The translations under genes were made by a program, and so were the position numbers. Of a DNA stretch of 64,000 nucleotides, positions 33,348 to 41,926 are shown one piece after another. Each line of letters begins with the position of its first letter. Positions within the stretch are counted from its first letter, which is position 1. Source of the DNA: Acetomicrobium hydrogeniformans (GTDB taxonomy: Bacteria > Synergistota > Synergistia > Synergistales > JAFGMB01); the NCBI GenBank assembly GCA_016841745.1, contig JAENYO010000004.1:146026-210025 (forward strand). Direction: 5' to 3'. The notes below the pieces were generated by a model. The model searched no databases, was not told where the DNA came from, and saw only the letters and a program-made list of their open reading frames with translations.

Positions 33348-35645
33348 ATGAGGCGATACAGATCTTTTCGACGGTGCATTTCAGTAATTCTGCTAGTTAC
33401 CGTTCTGTTAACCCTTTTCTGCATATCTGCCTGGGCCCAGGACAAGCCTGTTTCGGCCTCTCCTTCCGATACCCGGCCCGAACAGACAGTTCTGTCTGAA
33501 AAAGGAACTTTCCAGAAAAAACTGGATGAAATAAATGTCCGCCTTTCAGAATGGGAAAAGACGGATAACTCTCTTTTCGCTATTCAGAACGCCATCCCCG
33601 AAACAGAGGTTTCAAACCAGATCGTTCGTCTTAATGCAATTACATCCTATTACAGGCGCATCATCACCGCCCTTGAGAAAAGAGACACTCTATCCAAGGA
33701 GATGGACAGACTCAAAAGCACTGCCGAGCAGGCGGTGGAATCTCTTGTACCAGAAAAACCTCCCTATTCCCTTTCTTTTTATGAAACCTATCTCAGGAAT
33801 CTAGAAGGCCTTGATAACAAAATAAAAACCCTTAAACGTTCAAGAGCTCAGGTCGAATCAGCCCGCAATGTGGCCAGATCTGCCCTTGACAAGGCTTCGA
33901 GCAGAGTACGTATCCTCAAGGAACAGGTCGATAAGGTAGAGCAGGGATCTGTTCCCGAACTGGCCTGGGAATACCGTACAGCCAAGGCTGAATCGGAACT
34001 TTACAGCGTTATTCTTGATTTCCAGGGGATAAAGGATTCCAATCTGAAGATAGAGATAGAATCTTCTCAAATAATTAGGGACAGGAATGCCCAGGGAATA
34101 AAATGGATAAAGGATAACCTTCATTATGATGCTGCTGATCTGCAGAAACAGGTTGAGGATCTTCAGAAAAATATAGAGAGCCTGAAAAAGGAAATGGAAA
34201 TTCTGGAAACGGAAAGGGTTCAAGTAGAACAGAATCTCATCAAGGCCCAGGCTACGGTGGAGATCACTCAGGATCCAGACAAACTGCAAATTGCCAATAT
34301 AGCACTGAAGGAGCAGCAGATCTGGTGGGAATACTACCAGTCAAGGATAGAGCACAACGAGGAGATCCTGCAGTATTTTGCCGAATCCCAGAATATATGG
34401 CGTTCCCGATATTCCCTGCTTAATGGGGATACCAAGACAGAGACCCTCTTTGAAATCAGGAACAGCATATCGGCCCGGATCGACAAGCTTGAACAGAATC
34501 TTCTGGAGGAACAGGAGCGTCTTTCGTCGATCAATTCCCTCCTCACTGTGGCTGAAGAGGAACTTTCGAGGTCTGATATCAATAAACAGGCAGAGCCCTA
34601 TCTTAAGGGGATAGCCCTTGCCCTTGAAAAGTACCTTGAAGAAGATCACCTGAATTACACTTCAAAACTGAGCATGATCCTTACGATGAACAGCCGTCTC
34701 CTGGAAGAAGTTGAAAACAAACTGGACGCTGTCCAGATAACAAAGAAAGTATCCACCTTTGGACGTGAGAGGATATTCGGGATATTACAGACAGAACTGT
34801 GGACCGGAGAAGGGTATTCCATGACCGTCAGAAAACTTATTCTGGCCATCCTGATCCTTGTTATCGGGCTTTCCATAAGTAAGAAATTAACCATGGCTGT
34901 AAAGGGGAGACTGGAAAAAAGAAATGTAGATCAGTCGGCCACCATGGCTATCCAGAAAATATCCTATTACATCCTTATCATAACCTTCATACTTATCACT
35001 CTGAAGATGGTCAACATACCATTGACAGCCTTTGCATTCCTTGGTGGTGCCCTTGCAATTGCCATAGGTTTTGGAGCCCAGAACATCTTCAGCAACCTCA
35101 TAACAGGCTTCATTATCATGTTTGAGAAACCCTTCAAGGTTAACGATATTGTCCAGGTTGATGATAGCGTGGCCACGGTTGTGGAGATAGGATCCAGGGC
35201 CACCACGGTCAGGGATTTTGATAACGTTGAGATAATGATCCCTAACAGTCATTTTCTGAGCAATAAAATAATTAACTGGACCCATAGCGACAAACTCATT
35301 CGTGGAGTTGTTACTGTGGGTGTGGCCTATGGATCCCCAGTCAGAGAAGTTGAAAAACTTCTCTTTAACGTTGCTACAAGCCATTCCAAGGTCCTTAAGA
35401 ATCCCGTTCCTTACGTTGTTTTCAGGGAATTCGGAGACAGCGCTCTTCTCTTTGAACTCTATTTTTACGTGGACATGAAGGAGGCTTCCCGATTTTTTGT
35501 TGCAAGTGACCTGCGTTACATGGTAGATAATGCTTTTGCGAAAAATGACATTGTTATTGCCTTTCCCCAGATGGATGTTCATCTGAATGTTATTCCCGGG
35601 ATGGGTTCTGAAAATGTCCCGGAACAACCTGGAGAGGATAGTTGA
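33348..35645 (+). CDS. Large MscS-family mechanosensitive channel
   Basis: Channel of 765 residues that opens under membrane tension to release solutes. A signal-like N-terminus (hydrophobic residues about 9-27) is followed by about 450 residues rich in Lys, Glu and Gln with long heptad-like stretches, a likely coiled-coil exported domain. Membrane segments occur near residues 495-515 and 540-620, including the pore-helix pattern GGALAIAIGFGAQNIFSNLITGF split over the TM3 kink, then the MscS beta and C-terminal domains (EIGSRATTVRDFDN). ATG 33348 follows GGGAGGG. Size and layout resemble MscK/YjeP-like large channels rather than small MscS. It stands just before the phosphate-transporter genes. 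Confidence 0.88.
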   Translation: MRRYRSFRRCISVILLVTVLLTLFCISAWAQDKPVSASPSDTRPEQTVLSEKGTFQKKLDEINVRLSEWEKTDNSLFAIQNAIPETEVSNQIVRLNAITSYYRRIITALEKRDTLSKEMDRLKSTAEQAVESLVPEKPPYSLSFYETYLRNLEGLDNKIKTLKRSRAQVESARNVARSALDKASSRVRILKEQVDKVEQGSVPELAWEYRTAKAESELYSVILDFQGIKDSNLKIEIESSQIIRDRNAQGIKWIKDNLHYDAADLQKQVEDLQKNIESLKKEMEILETERVQVEQNLIKAQATVEITQDPDKLQIANIALKEQQIWWEYYQSRIEHNEEILQYFAESQNIWRSRYSLLNGDTKTETLFEIRNSISARIDKLEQNLLEEQERLSSINSLLTVAEEELSRSDINKQAEPYLKGIALALEKYLEEDHLNYTSKLSMILTMNSRLLEEVENKLDAVQITKKVSTFGRERIFGILQTELWTGEGYSMTVRKLILAILILVIGLSISKKLTMAVKGRLEKRNVDQSATMAIQKISYYILIITFILITLKMVNIPLTAFAFLGGALAIAIGFGAQNIFSNLITGFIIMFEKPFKVNDIVQVDDSVATVVEIGSRATTVRDFDNVEIMIPNSHFLSNKIINWTHSDKLIRGVVTVGVAYGSPVREVEKLLFNVATSHSKVLKNPVPYVVFREFGDSALLFELYFYVDMKEASRFFVASDLRYMVDNAFAKNDIVIAFPQMDVHLNVIPGMGSENVPEQPGEDS

Positions 35646-35852
35646 TACTGGCCTTACAGGTTCCTTCGGACAGACTCTGGATTTCTGTTCCAGAAGAATT
35701 TACAAGGAAAGAATTTATTCCCCATATATTGAAATAATTTCTCTTTTTGAGTCTACCCATGGCGATTCTTATGGTATGATGATTCGGTTTGAGAATCTGG
35801 CAGTTATTCCAAAGTAAAAGAAGAACCCTGTTTCAATTCTGGAGGTTTGCCA

Positions 35853-37493
35853 ATGAATACAGCAATGGCCTTTCAACTCCTCGGAGGAGTAGGTCTTTTC
35901 CTTTATGGCATAAAGTTGATGGGTGATTCCCTGCAGGACCTGGCAGGAGACAGACTTCGACAGTTGATAGCTTCCCTTACGAGTACACCTGTAAAAGGAA
36001 TACTCGTTGGCACTTTAGTTACCATGGTAATACAAAGCAGCAGTGCAACTTCAGTCATGGCAGTCAGCTTTGTTCATGCCGGGCTCATGAGTTTAAAACA
36101 GGCAATAAGCGTAATAATGGGAGCGGCCATAGGTACTACGATCACAGCACAGCTCATTGCCTTCAAGATCAAACATTTTGCCCTTCCCCTTGTAGGAATA
36201 GGGATGATCTTTGCAGTCTTTGGAAGAAACAAGAGGCAGAAATACCTGGGGAACGGAATGGTCGGATTTGCCCTTCTCTTTTTGGGAATGATACACATGG
36301 AGGGTGCTATGGCGTTTCTGAAGGATCGCCAGGATATATTTCTGGCCTTCAGTGACAACCCTTTTCTTGGTGTTCTTGCTGGTACGGGACTTACTATGCT
36401 TGTCCAGTCAAGTTCTGCAACTGTCGGTCTGACCATGGTAATGGCTTCCCAGGGACTGATCAATATTGATGGAGCCATCCCTATCCTTTTCGGAGATAAT
36501 ATAGGCACAACGATAACAGCCGTCATTGCTTCACTGGGATTAGGACGAACAGCTAAACAGGCGGCAGTTTCGCAGGTGTTTTTCAAGATTATTGGAACCA
36601 TAATTTTTATGACCATTTTCCCAGTGTTCAGATCAGTAGTTGTTTTAACTTCCCATGATATAGCCCGTCAGCTGGCCAATGCCCATACTCTTTTTAACGT
36701 TACAAATACCCTTATCCTGCTTCCCTTTATAGGGCCTTTTTCCCGGCTCATAGAAAAAGTGGTACCTTCTCGGGGTGAGGTTGTATTTACAGGTCCTCAA
36801 TACCTTGACAGGAGACTTGTGAATGCTTCCCCGGCTGCAGGTGTGGATGCTGTCAGGAAAGAGCTCATACGCCTTGGCGGTCTGGTCCAGAATATGATGG
36901 CCTATGTATTCGATGCCTTCGAAAAAGATGATTATCACATGATAAATCAGGTCAACAGAACAGAAAAGATAGTGAATGAGACAACCCATACTATTGCTTC
37001 TTATGCATCAGAACTTTTTCAGAAGAGCCTCTCGGAAGAACTCTCCATAGTTCTTTCCTCTTATGTCAACGGACTCGGTGATATTGAGCGGATAGGTGAC
37101 CATGCACAGAATCTTATAGAACTGTTTGAATACAAGTTTGAACATAAGCTTTCTTTTTCTCAAAAGGGTATGGAGGAATTTGAAGATATGTTCAATACTA
37201 CTTCAAGAGCTGTCGATCTCTGTATTGAGGCCATGGCGGAAGAAAACCAGTCGAAGGCCAGGGAAGTGATCGATGTACTGGAGAAAGAGATAGACAGGAA
37301 GGAAAAAATTCTCCGCAAGAGCCATATCAAGAGACTCAATATGGGGAAGTGTCAACCATCTTCAGGAGTCGTGTTCATAGATATTCTGAGTAATCTTGAA
37401 AGGATAGGGGACCATGCCCATAATCTTTCATATATAGTTCTTGATGTGGTAGGTGTCCGAAATATTCAAAGGATTCCCAAACTGAAAAAATAG
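35853..37493 (+). CDS. Na/phosphate cotransporter-family protein with PhoU-like tail (paralogue 1)
   Basis: Inner-membrane protein of 546 residues. The first 310 residues hold the duplicated NptA/Na-Pi cotransporter fold with two QSSSATS/QSSSATV motifs, the key substrate loops. The last 200 residues are soluble helices like PhoU, with two IERIGDHA-type motifs (GDIERIGDHAQN and NLERIGDHAHN) that bind metal clusters in PhoU. It probably imports or exports phosphate with sodium. ATG 35853 is chosen because GGAGG lies just upstream; an in-frame TTG at 35847 is too close. A closely similar paralogue follows in tandem. Confidence 0.9.
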   Translation: MNTAMAFQLLGGVGLFLYGIKLMGDSLQDLAGDRLRQLIASLTSTPVKGILVGTLVTMVIQSSSATSVMAVSFVHAGLMSLKQAISVIMGAAIGTTITAQLIAFKIKHFALPLVGIGMIFAVFGRNKRQKYLGNGMVGFALLFLGMIHMEGAMAFLKDRQDIFLAFSDNPFLGVLAGTGLTMLVQSSSATVGLTMVMASQGLINIDGAIPILFGDNIGTTITAVIASLGLGRTAKQAAVSQVFFKIIGTIIFMTIFPVFRSVVVLTSHDIARQLANAHTLFNVTNTLILLPFIGPFSRLIEKVVPSRGEVVFTGPQYLDRRLVNASPAAGVDAVRKELIRLGGLVQNMMAYVFDAFEKDDYHMINQVNRTEKIVNETTHTIASYASELFQKSLSEELSIVLSSYVNGLGDIERIGDHAQNLIELFEYKFEHKLSFSQKGMEEFEDMFNTTSRAVDLCIEAMAEENQSKAREVIDVLEKEIDRKEKILRKSHIKRLNMGKCQPSSGVVFIDILSNLERIGDHAHNLSYIVLDVVGVRNIQRIPKLKK

Positions 37494-37517
37494 GAATAGT
37501 CGTGAAAGGTTTATTAT

Positions 37518-37584
37518 AAGCATTCTATAAACAGGGGGAACGGAAACCTGCGGGTTTCCTGTTCCCCCTGTTTATAGAATGCTT
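37518..37584. terminator. Very long hairpin after paralogue 1
   Basis: The arms 37518-37541 and 37561-37584 are exact reverse complements (24 bp each), and GGAAACC/GGGTTTCC continues the stem inside. TTTTT follows about ten bases later. Confidence 0.75.
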
Positions 37585-37738
37585 AAACAGTTTTTGACTT
37601 TCAAGTTCTGAAAACTGCAAATTCCCATCTTCAGAGGGGATCTATCGATCCCAAGATAACGGTGTTTATCTTTTTCCCTAATTTCATGGCAAAAAGCTAA
37701 TGTTTTGAGATAATAGTGTATTGAAAAAAAGTATTAGC

Positions 37739-37785
37739 AAGTCATACGGATTTTATTTTTTCTGTATGACTTAGCGGTTTTTTTC
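37739..37785 (+). terminator. Possible leader terminator before paralogue 2
   Basis: AAGTCATAC (37739-37747) pairs with GTATGACTT (37764-37772), followed by AGCGGTTTTTTTC. It lies between a GATAAT box and the start of paralogue 2, so it may attenuate that gene. Confidence 0.5.
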
Positions 37786-37813
37786 AAAATGCCGGTTTGG
37801 GAGGAATAATACG

Positions 37814-39454
37814 ATGTCTACCGGGACGATATTTCAACTTCTCGGAGGAATAGGGCTTTTCCTCTTTGCTATCAAGCTTATGGGGGAATCCCTTCAGGAT
37901 CTGGCCGGGGACAGACTGCGCCAGCTTATATCTTCACTTACCAGTACTCCTGTCAAAGGGGTACTGGTTGGGACTCTTGTAACGGTGCTGATACAGAGCA
38001 GCAGTGCTACGACGGTAATGAGCGTCAGTTTTGTACATGCGGGACTTATGACCCTCAAACAGGCAGTCGGGGTTATCATGGGGGCTAACATAGGTACCAC
38101 AGTAACAGCCCAGCTCATCGCTTTCAAGATCAAGCATTATGCACTTCCCATAATAGCCGTTGGTATGATGCTTTCAGTTTTCGGAAGGACCAAGAAACAG
38201 AAATATCTGGGTAATGGACTGGTAGGCTTCGGTCTTCTCTTCCTGGGGATGCAATATATGGGAGATTCCATGAAGTTCCTCAGGGGAAGACAGGATATAT
38301 TCCTTGCTTTCAGCCATAACCCGCTCCTTGGTGTGATGGCAGGAGCAGGTCTGACCATGCTGGTACAGTCCAGTTCTGCTACGGTAGGCCTGACCATAGC
38401 CATGGCAAGCCAGGGACTTTTCGGTCTGGATGCGGCAATTCCCATCCTCCTTGGTGATAACATCGGTACTACCATAACAGCTGTTATAGCATGTATGGGG
38501 TCTAACCGGAGCGCCAAGCAGGCCGCCGCGGCCCATGTGCTGTTCAACGTCATAGGTGTGGGTATATTCCTGCTGATCCTTCCTTTCTTCAGGAGTGTCG
38601 TACTTATGACCTCGGGGGATATTGCCCGGCAGCTTGCAAATGCCCATACTCTGTTTAACGTTACGAATACCCTTCTTTTCCTGCCCTTTACATCCCTTTT
38701 CGTTAAGATCATCCAGCTTGTCATACCGTCAAAGGAGACCATTTCATACATTGGGCCCCAGTTCCTTGATATCAGGCTCATCGAGGCTTCTCCAGCGGCT
38801 GCCGTTGATGCTGTGAGAAAGGAGATATTACGGATCGGTGATCTTGCAAGTCAGATGATGATGGACGTTCATAATGCCTTTACGCTGGATGATGTTCACT
38901 TGATAGAACAGGTTAACCAGACAGAGAAGATCGTGAACGAACTTACCCATAAGGTTGCCCAGTATTCTTCAGAACTCTGGCAGAAAAGCCTTTCCCAGGA
39001 TCTGTCTATAGTGCTATCCTCATACATTAACGGATTGGGAGATCTTGAAAGGATAGGTGACCATGCCCAGAATCTTATTGAACTTTATGATTACAAGAGG
39101 GAAAACAGGCTTCCTTTTTCTGAAAAGGCTATGGAGGAATTTGAAGAGATGTTCAGTACGACCAACCGGGCATTAGAACTGAGCCTGGAAGCCATAGCGG
39201 GTGAAGATGTGGAGAAGGCCAGGGAGGTAATTGATGTTCTGGAAAGCAAGATCGATACAATGGAAAAGGAACTGCGGATCCGTCACATCAAGCGTCTTAA
39301 CAAGGGAGATTGCCATCCTTCGGCCGGGGTTGTCTTTATCGATATTCTGAGCAATCTGGAAAGAATAGGAGATCATGCCCACAACCTCTCCTATATTGTT
39401 ATTGATGTAGCAAAAGTAAGAGGACAGGATCAGAGGCACAAATACATTTCTTGA
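37814..39454 (+). CDS. Na/phosphate cotransporter-family protein with PhoU-like tail (paralogue 2)
   Basis: 546 residues, collinear with and closely similar to the gene just upstream through its whole length (same QSSSATT and QSSSATV loops, same GDLERIGDHAQN and NLERIGDHAHN motifs), so the pair arose by tandem duplication. Membrane and PhoU-like parts have the same borders. ATG 37814 follows GGGAGGAA. The two differ mainly in conservative changes and have separate upstream control regions, which suggests different expression (for example by phosphate level) rather than different function. A hairpin with T-rich tail follows. Confidence 0.9.
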   Translation: MSTGTIFQLLGGIGLFLFAIKLMGESLQDLAGDRLRQLISSLTSTPVKGVLVGTLVTVLIQSSSATTVMSVSFVHAGLMTLKQAVGVIMGANIGTTVTAQLIAFKIKHYALPIIAVGMMLSVFGRTKKQKYLGNGLVGFGLLFLGMQYMGDSMKFLRGRQDIFLAFSHNPLLGVMAGAGLTMLVQSSSATVGLTIAMASQGLFGLDAAIPILLGDNIGTTITAVIACMGSNRSAKQAAAAHVLFNVIGVGIFLLILPFFRSVVLMTSGDIARQLANAHTLFNVTNTLLFLPFTSLFVKIIQLVIPSKETISYIGPQFLDIRLIEASPAAAVDAVRKEILRIGDLASQMMMDVHNAFTLDDVHLIEQVNQTEKIVNELTHKVAQYSSELWQKSLSQDLSIVLSSYINGLGDLERIGDHAQNLIELYDYKRENRLPFSEKAMEEFEEMFSTTNRALELSLEAIAGEDVEKAREVIDVLESKIDTMEKELRIRHIKRLNKGDCHPSAGVVFIDILSNLERIGDHAHNLSYIVIDVAKVRGQDQRHKYIS

Positions 39455-39469
39455 AGTGATCATTATCAA

Positions 39470-39510
39470 GGGGGAACCATGGTAAATGAACATGTTCCCC
39501 CACCTTTTAT
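39470..39510 (+). terminator. Terminator after paralogue 2
   Basis: GGGGGAAC (39470-39477) pairs with GTTCCCCC (39494-39501), followed by ACCTTTTATTT. Confidence 0.75.
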
Positions 39511-39539
39511 TTCTAAAATAGTGAACAAAAGTATATAAC

Positions 39540-39569
39540 TTGACAAACTCATATACTATAGTTTACAAT
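39540..39569 (+). promoter_or_regulatory. Promoter of the lysW operon
   Basis: TTGACA (39540-39545) and TACAAT (39564-39569) with an 18-nt spacer lie about 30 bases before lysW. An inverted repeat AGTATAT (39530-39536)/ATATACT (39551-39557) straddles the -35 box and may be an operator. Confidence 0.65.
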
Positions 39570-39601
39570 CCCTCCATACATTTTTTTAGGAGGAATTAGA
39601 T

Positions 39602-39769
39602 ATGACCGTCAATTGTGTTGTATGTGAAGGACTTGTTACCATGCCGGAAGATGTGATGGAAGGAGAACTATTGTTGTGTCCTGATTGTGGAACTGAACTT
39701 GAGCTGGTTAGCATAAATCCCCTGACAGTTGAAGAAGCGCCAGAAGTTCAGGAGGACTGGGGAGAATAA
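39602..39769 (+). CDS. lysW: LysW amino-group carrier protein
   Basis: Carrier of 55 residues whose C-terminal Glu is joined to the amino group of aminoadipate (lysine route) or glutamate (ornithine route), protecting it through the later steps. It has two Cys pairs (C5VVC8 and C26PDC29) that form the zinc knuckle, an acidic body, and the diagnostic C-terminal EDWGE. ATG 39602 follows AGGAGGAAT. Its stop is one base before the ATG of lysX, so both are co-translated. A good promoter lies upstream. It is easily missed because of its small size. Confidence 0.95.
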   Translation: MTVNCVVCEGLVTMPEDVMEGELLLCPDCGTELELVSINPLTVEEAPEVQEDWGE

Positions 39770-39770
39770 A

Positions 39771-40610
39771 ATGTCTTCCCTGAAGTTTTTCTACTCAAGG
39801 CTCAGAACAGAGGAAAAACAGCTTTTTAAAGCAGCAGAGAAGCTGGGAATTCCCTTTGAATTTATTGATGTCAGGAGTCTGGTATGGCCGGATGTTGATA
39901 TCTCTCCCGGGGATGTAGCGGTAGGCCGGGTGGTAAGCCAGACTCAGAACCAGGCAATCTGTCAGCTTCTGGAGTCGAAGGGTGTCCGAACAGTTAATCC
40001 TTCTTCAGTAGTAGCTCTCTGTGGAGACAAGGTTGCTACTGCAGCAGCCCTTGATAATGCGGGGATACCCCAGCCTCCATATCGTGTCGCCTTTTCTCCT
40101 GATGAAGCTATTCTGGCTTCTGAACAACTTGGTTATCCTGTCGTATTCAAGCCGCCTGTGGGGAGCTGGGGAAGGTTACTGGCCAAGATGAACGATAGGG
40201 ATGCGGTGGAAGCTCTTGTTGAGCATAAATCTTACATGGGGCCACAGCACCAGGTCTTTTTTATTCAGAAGTATATAGAAAAAGATGGATGGGATCTAAG
40301 GGCGACAGTCATTGGAGGAAAGCCTGTAACCGCTATTCGCCGATGCAGTGAACACTGGATAACCAATACTGCAAGGGGTGCCCGGGCGGAAGGGTTTCCT
40401 CTGGATAGTATCCTTATTAATATCCTGAAAAAAGTTCATGGAGCGATTGGTGGAGATGTGCTTGCAGTAGACCTCTTTCAGACTAGGGATGGATGGTTGT
40501 TAAATGAAGTTAACGGCCAGCCCGAATTCAGAAGCTCCATCGAAACTACAGGTGTAGACCTTCCTGAATTGATAGTTAACCATGCATGGTCTCTGGTTTC
40601 CAGGGATTAA
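39771..40610 (+). CDS. lysX: LysX-type ATP-grasp ligase (amino acid to LysW)
   Basis: Joins the amino group of 2-aminoadipate (or glutamate) to the C-terminal Glu of LysW using ATP. The 279-residue ATP-grasp enzyme of the RimK/LysX family shows VFKPPVGSWGR (ATP-binding lysine loop), FIQKYIEKDGWDLR and the Mg-site EVN near the end. At the substrate end it reads EVNGQPEFRSS, while the LysX I recall from Thermus reads EVNHTMEFKNS; this leaves open whether it prefers aminoadipate or glutamate. ATG 39771 follows the lysW stop directly; in-frame upstream sequence overlaps lysW and is not used. About 260 bases separate it from lysY. Confidence 0.9.
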   Translation: MSSLKFFYSRLRTEEKQLFKAAEKLGIPFEFIDVRSLVWPDVDISPGDVAVGRVVSQTQNQAICQLLESKGVRTVNPSSVVALCGDKVATAAALDNAGIPQPPYRVAFSPDEAILASEQLGYPVVFKPPVGSWGRLLAKMNDRDAVEALVEHKSYMGPQHQVFFIQKYIEKDGWDLRATVIGGKPVTAIRRCSEHWITNTARGARAEGFPLDSILINILKKVHGAIGGDVLAVDLFQTRDGWLLNEVNGQPEFRSSIETTGVDLPELIVNHAWSLVSRD

Positions 40611-40722
40611 CAGAAAGGATTTTATCTTGATATATAAACAGCTATTCTATTTCACCAGATCAAAGTGCAGAGCAGGACAGCAAGGGATCCTCAGGCGAGG
40701 AGGTTCTCTTTATCTTTATTAT

Positions 40723-40816
40723 GGTTGAAGGAATGATCTTTAAGAGATCTTTTATGGCAAAACTGAAAATATTCCTTCAACCCACTGGCCAGAGGTCATG
40801 TGGGTTTTATTTTTTA
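40723..40816 (+). promoter_or_regulatory. Leader with mutually exclusive stems before lysY
   Basis: GGTTGAAGGAAT (40723-40734) pairs exactly with ATTCCTTCAACC (40771-40782). The end of that second arm overlaps the 5' arm of a terminator, AACCCAC (40779-40785)/GTGGGTT (40800-40806) with a T-rich tail to 40816. Only one of the two can form, so the first stem acts as an antiterminator. Sequence upstream (40640-40720) may contain the sensing part; it does not match the lysine riboswitch or T-box cores I know. Confidence 0.55.
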
Positions 40817-40870
40817 ACGTAGGGTTAAATAGTTTTTTAAGATCTATTTAACCACAAGGAGGTTGCTACC

Positions 40871-41911
40871 ATGTTCAGGATCATCGTATGGGGTGCCAAT
40901 GGAATGGCGGGAGGCGAGCTCTTGAGGCTCCTGGCCGGCCATCCTGAATTAAAGCTGGAAGGGGCTGTTTCCAGGAGTAAAGCTGGTCAGCCTGTCTGGC
41001 ATGTCCATCCCCATCTTCGTCAGGATTTCCCTTCGGAGACATTCATTTCTCCCGAGGAGGCCTTCGGGAGGGACAGTCATCTTGTGTTTCTGGCTTTACC
41101 CCATGGAAGTTCCTGGCCGGTAATAGAACAATATCTTCAACAAAAGGTTAAAGTTGTAGATCTTTCTGCAGATGTGAGGCTCTCCAACCCCGAAGACTAT
41201 GTCAAGTGGTACGGTTCCATCCATGGTGCTCCCCATCTCCTTGAAAGAAGTGTTTATGGTCTGCCGGAAGTCCACAGGGAAGAGATCCGTGGGGCAGACC
41301 TGGTAAGCGGGGTTGGATGTAATGCTTCATGTTCCATCCTTGGCCTTTTTCCCCTTGCCCGTGAAGGGCTGTTGGAGGATGCAAGGCTTGAACTGAGGGT
41401 AGGCTCCTCCGAAGGAGGATCCAATCCCAATACGGGCAGCCATCATCCTTATAGAAGCAGAACATTGAGAGTTTATGAGCCCTTCAGGCACCGTCACCTT
41501 GCAGAGATCGTCCAGGAACTGAAAACTCCAGAGGAGTTATTTACAATGACAATGACGGCTGCAGGGATTGTCAGAGGTGTACAGATGCTGGCCCAGGTAA
41601 GACTTGCGCGAAAGATGAAGGAATCAGAACTGTGGAAGATCTACAGGAAATATTACCAGGGTGAACCCTTTATGAATCTTTGTCCTGCCAGACCTTCCCA
41701 CCTCAGATTGCCGGATCCGAGGTTTGTAATGGGAAGTAACAGGGTTCTTACCGGATTTTCTCTCCATGACGACGGTTACAGACTTATCGTTGTTTCTGCC
41801 ATCGATAATCTGATGAAGGGAGCTTCCGGTTCGGCTCTTCAGTGTGCCAACCTTATGTTTGGTCTGGAAGAGACAAGTGGTCTGGAAATGAGACCCCTGT
41901 ATCCTGCCTGA
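40871..41911 (+). CDS. lysY: LysY: LysW-aminoadipyl (or glutamyl) phosphate reductase
   Basis: NADPH-dependent reductase of 346 residues of the ArgC family; it turns the LysW-bound acyl phosphate into the semialdehyde. The N-terminal nucleotide fold shows WGANGMAGGELLRLL, and the catalytic Cys is Cys150 in GVGCNASCS. SEGGSNP and HHPYRSRTLRVYE follow as in LysY/ArgC. ATG 40871 follows AAGGAGGTT. It is the first gene after the structured leader, and lysZ follows after 15 bases. Length and motifs are normal. Confidence 0.92.
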   Translation: MFRIIVWGANGMAGGELLRLLAGHPELKLEGAVSRSKAGQPVWHVHPHLRQDFPSETFISPEEAFGRDSHLVFLALPHGSSWPVIEQYLQQKVKVVDLSADVRLSNPEDYVKWYGSIHGAPHLLERSVYGLPEVHREEIRGADLVSGVGCNASCSILGLFPLAREGLLEDARLELRVGSSEGGSNPNTGSHHPYRSRTLRVYEPFRHRHLAEIVQELKTPEELFTMTMTAAGIVRGVQMLAQVRLARKMKESELWKIYRKYYQGEPFMNLCPARPSHLRLPDPRFVMGSNRVLTGFSLHDDGYRLIVVSAIDNLMKGASGSALQCANLMFGLEETSGLEMRPLYPA

Positions 41912-41926
41912 TGGAGATGACTGATA

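Larger units (their letters stand above)
37494..37813. other. Spacer between the two phosphate-transporter paralogues
   Basis: About 320 bases with no gene. It holds a 24-bp-arm hairpin (37518-37584), an AT-rich stretch with a GATAAT box (37709-37714), and a second hairpin with T run (37739-37785). It therefore probably ends the first gene and starts the second, perhaps with attenuation. Confidence 0.6.

Noticed and set aside
36074-36616. Open frames antisense to both Na/phosphate transporter genes
   Set aside because: The same shadow frame appears in both paralogues because they are similar; no independent evidence of coding.
40640-40720. Lysine riboswitch or T-box before lysY
   Set aside because: No AGAGGTGC-type L-box core and no T-box sequence (AGGGTGGNACCGCG) was found; left as an unknown leader.
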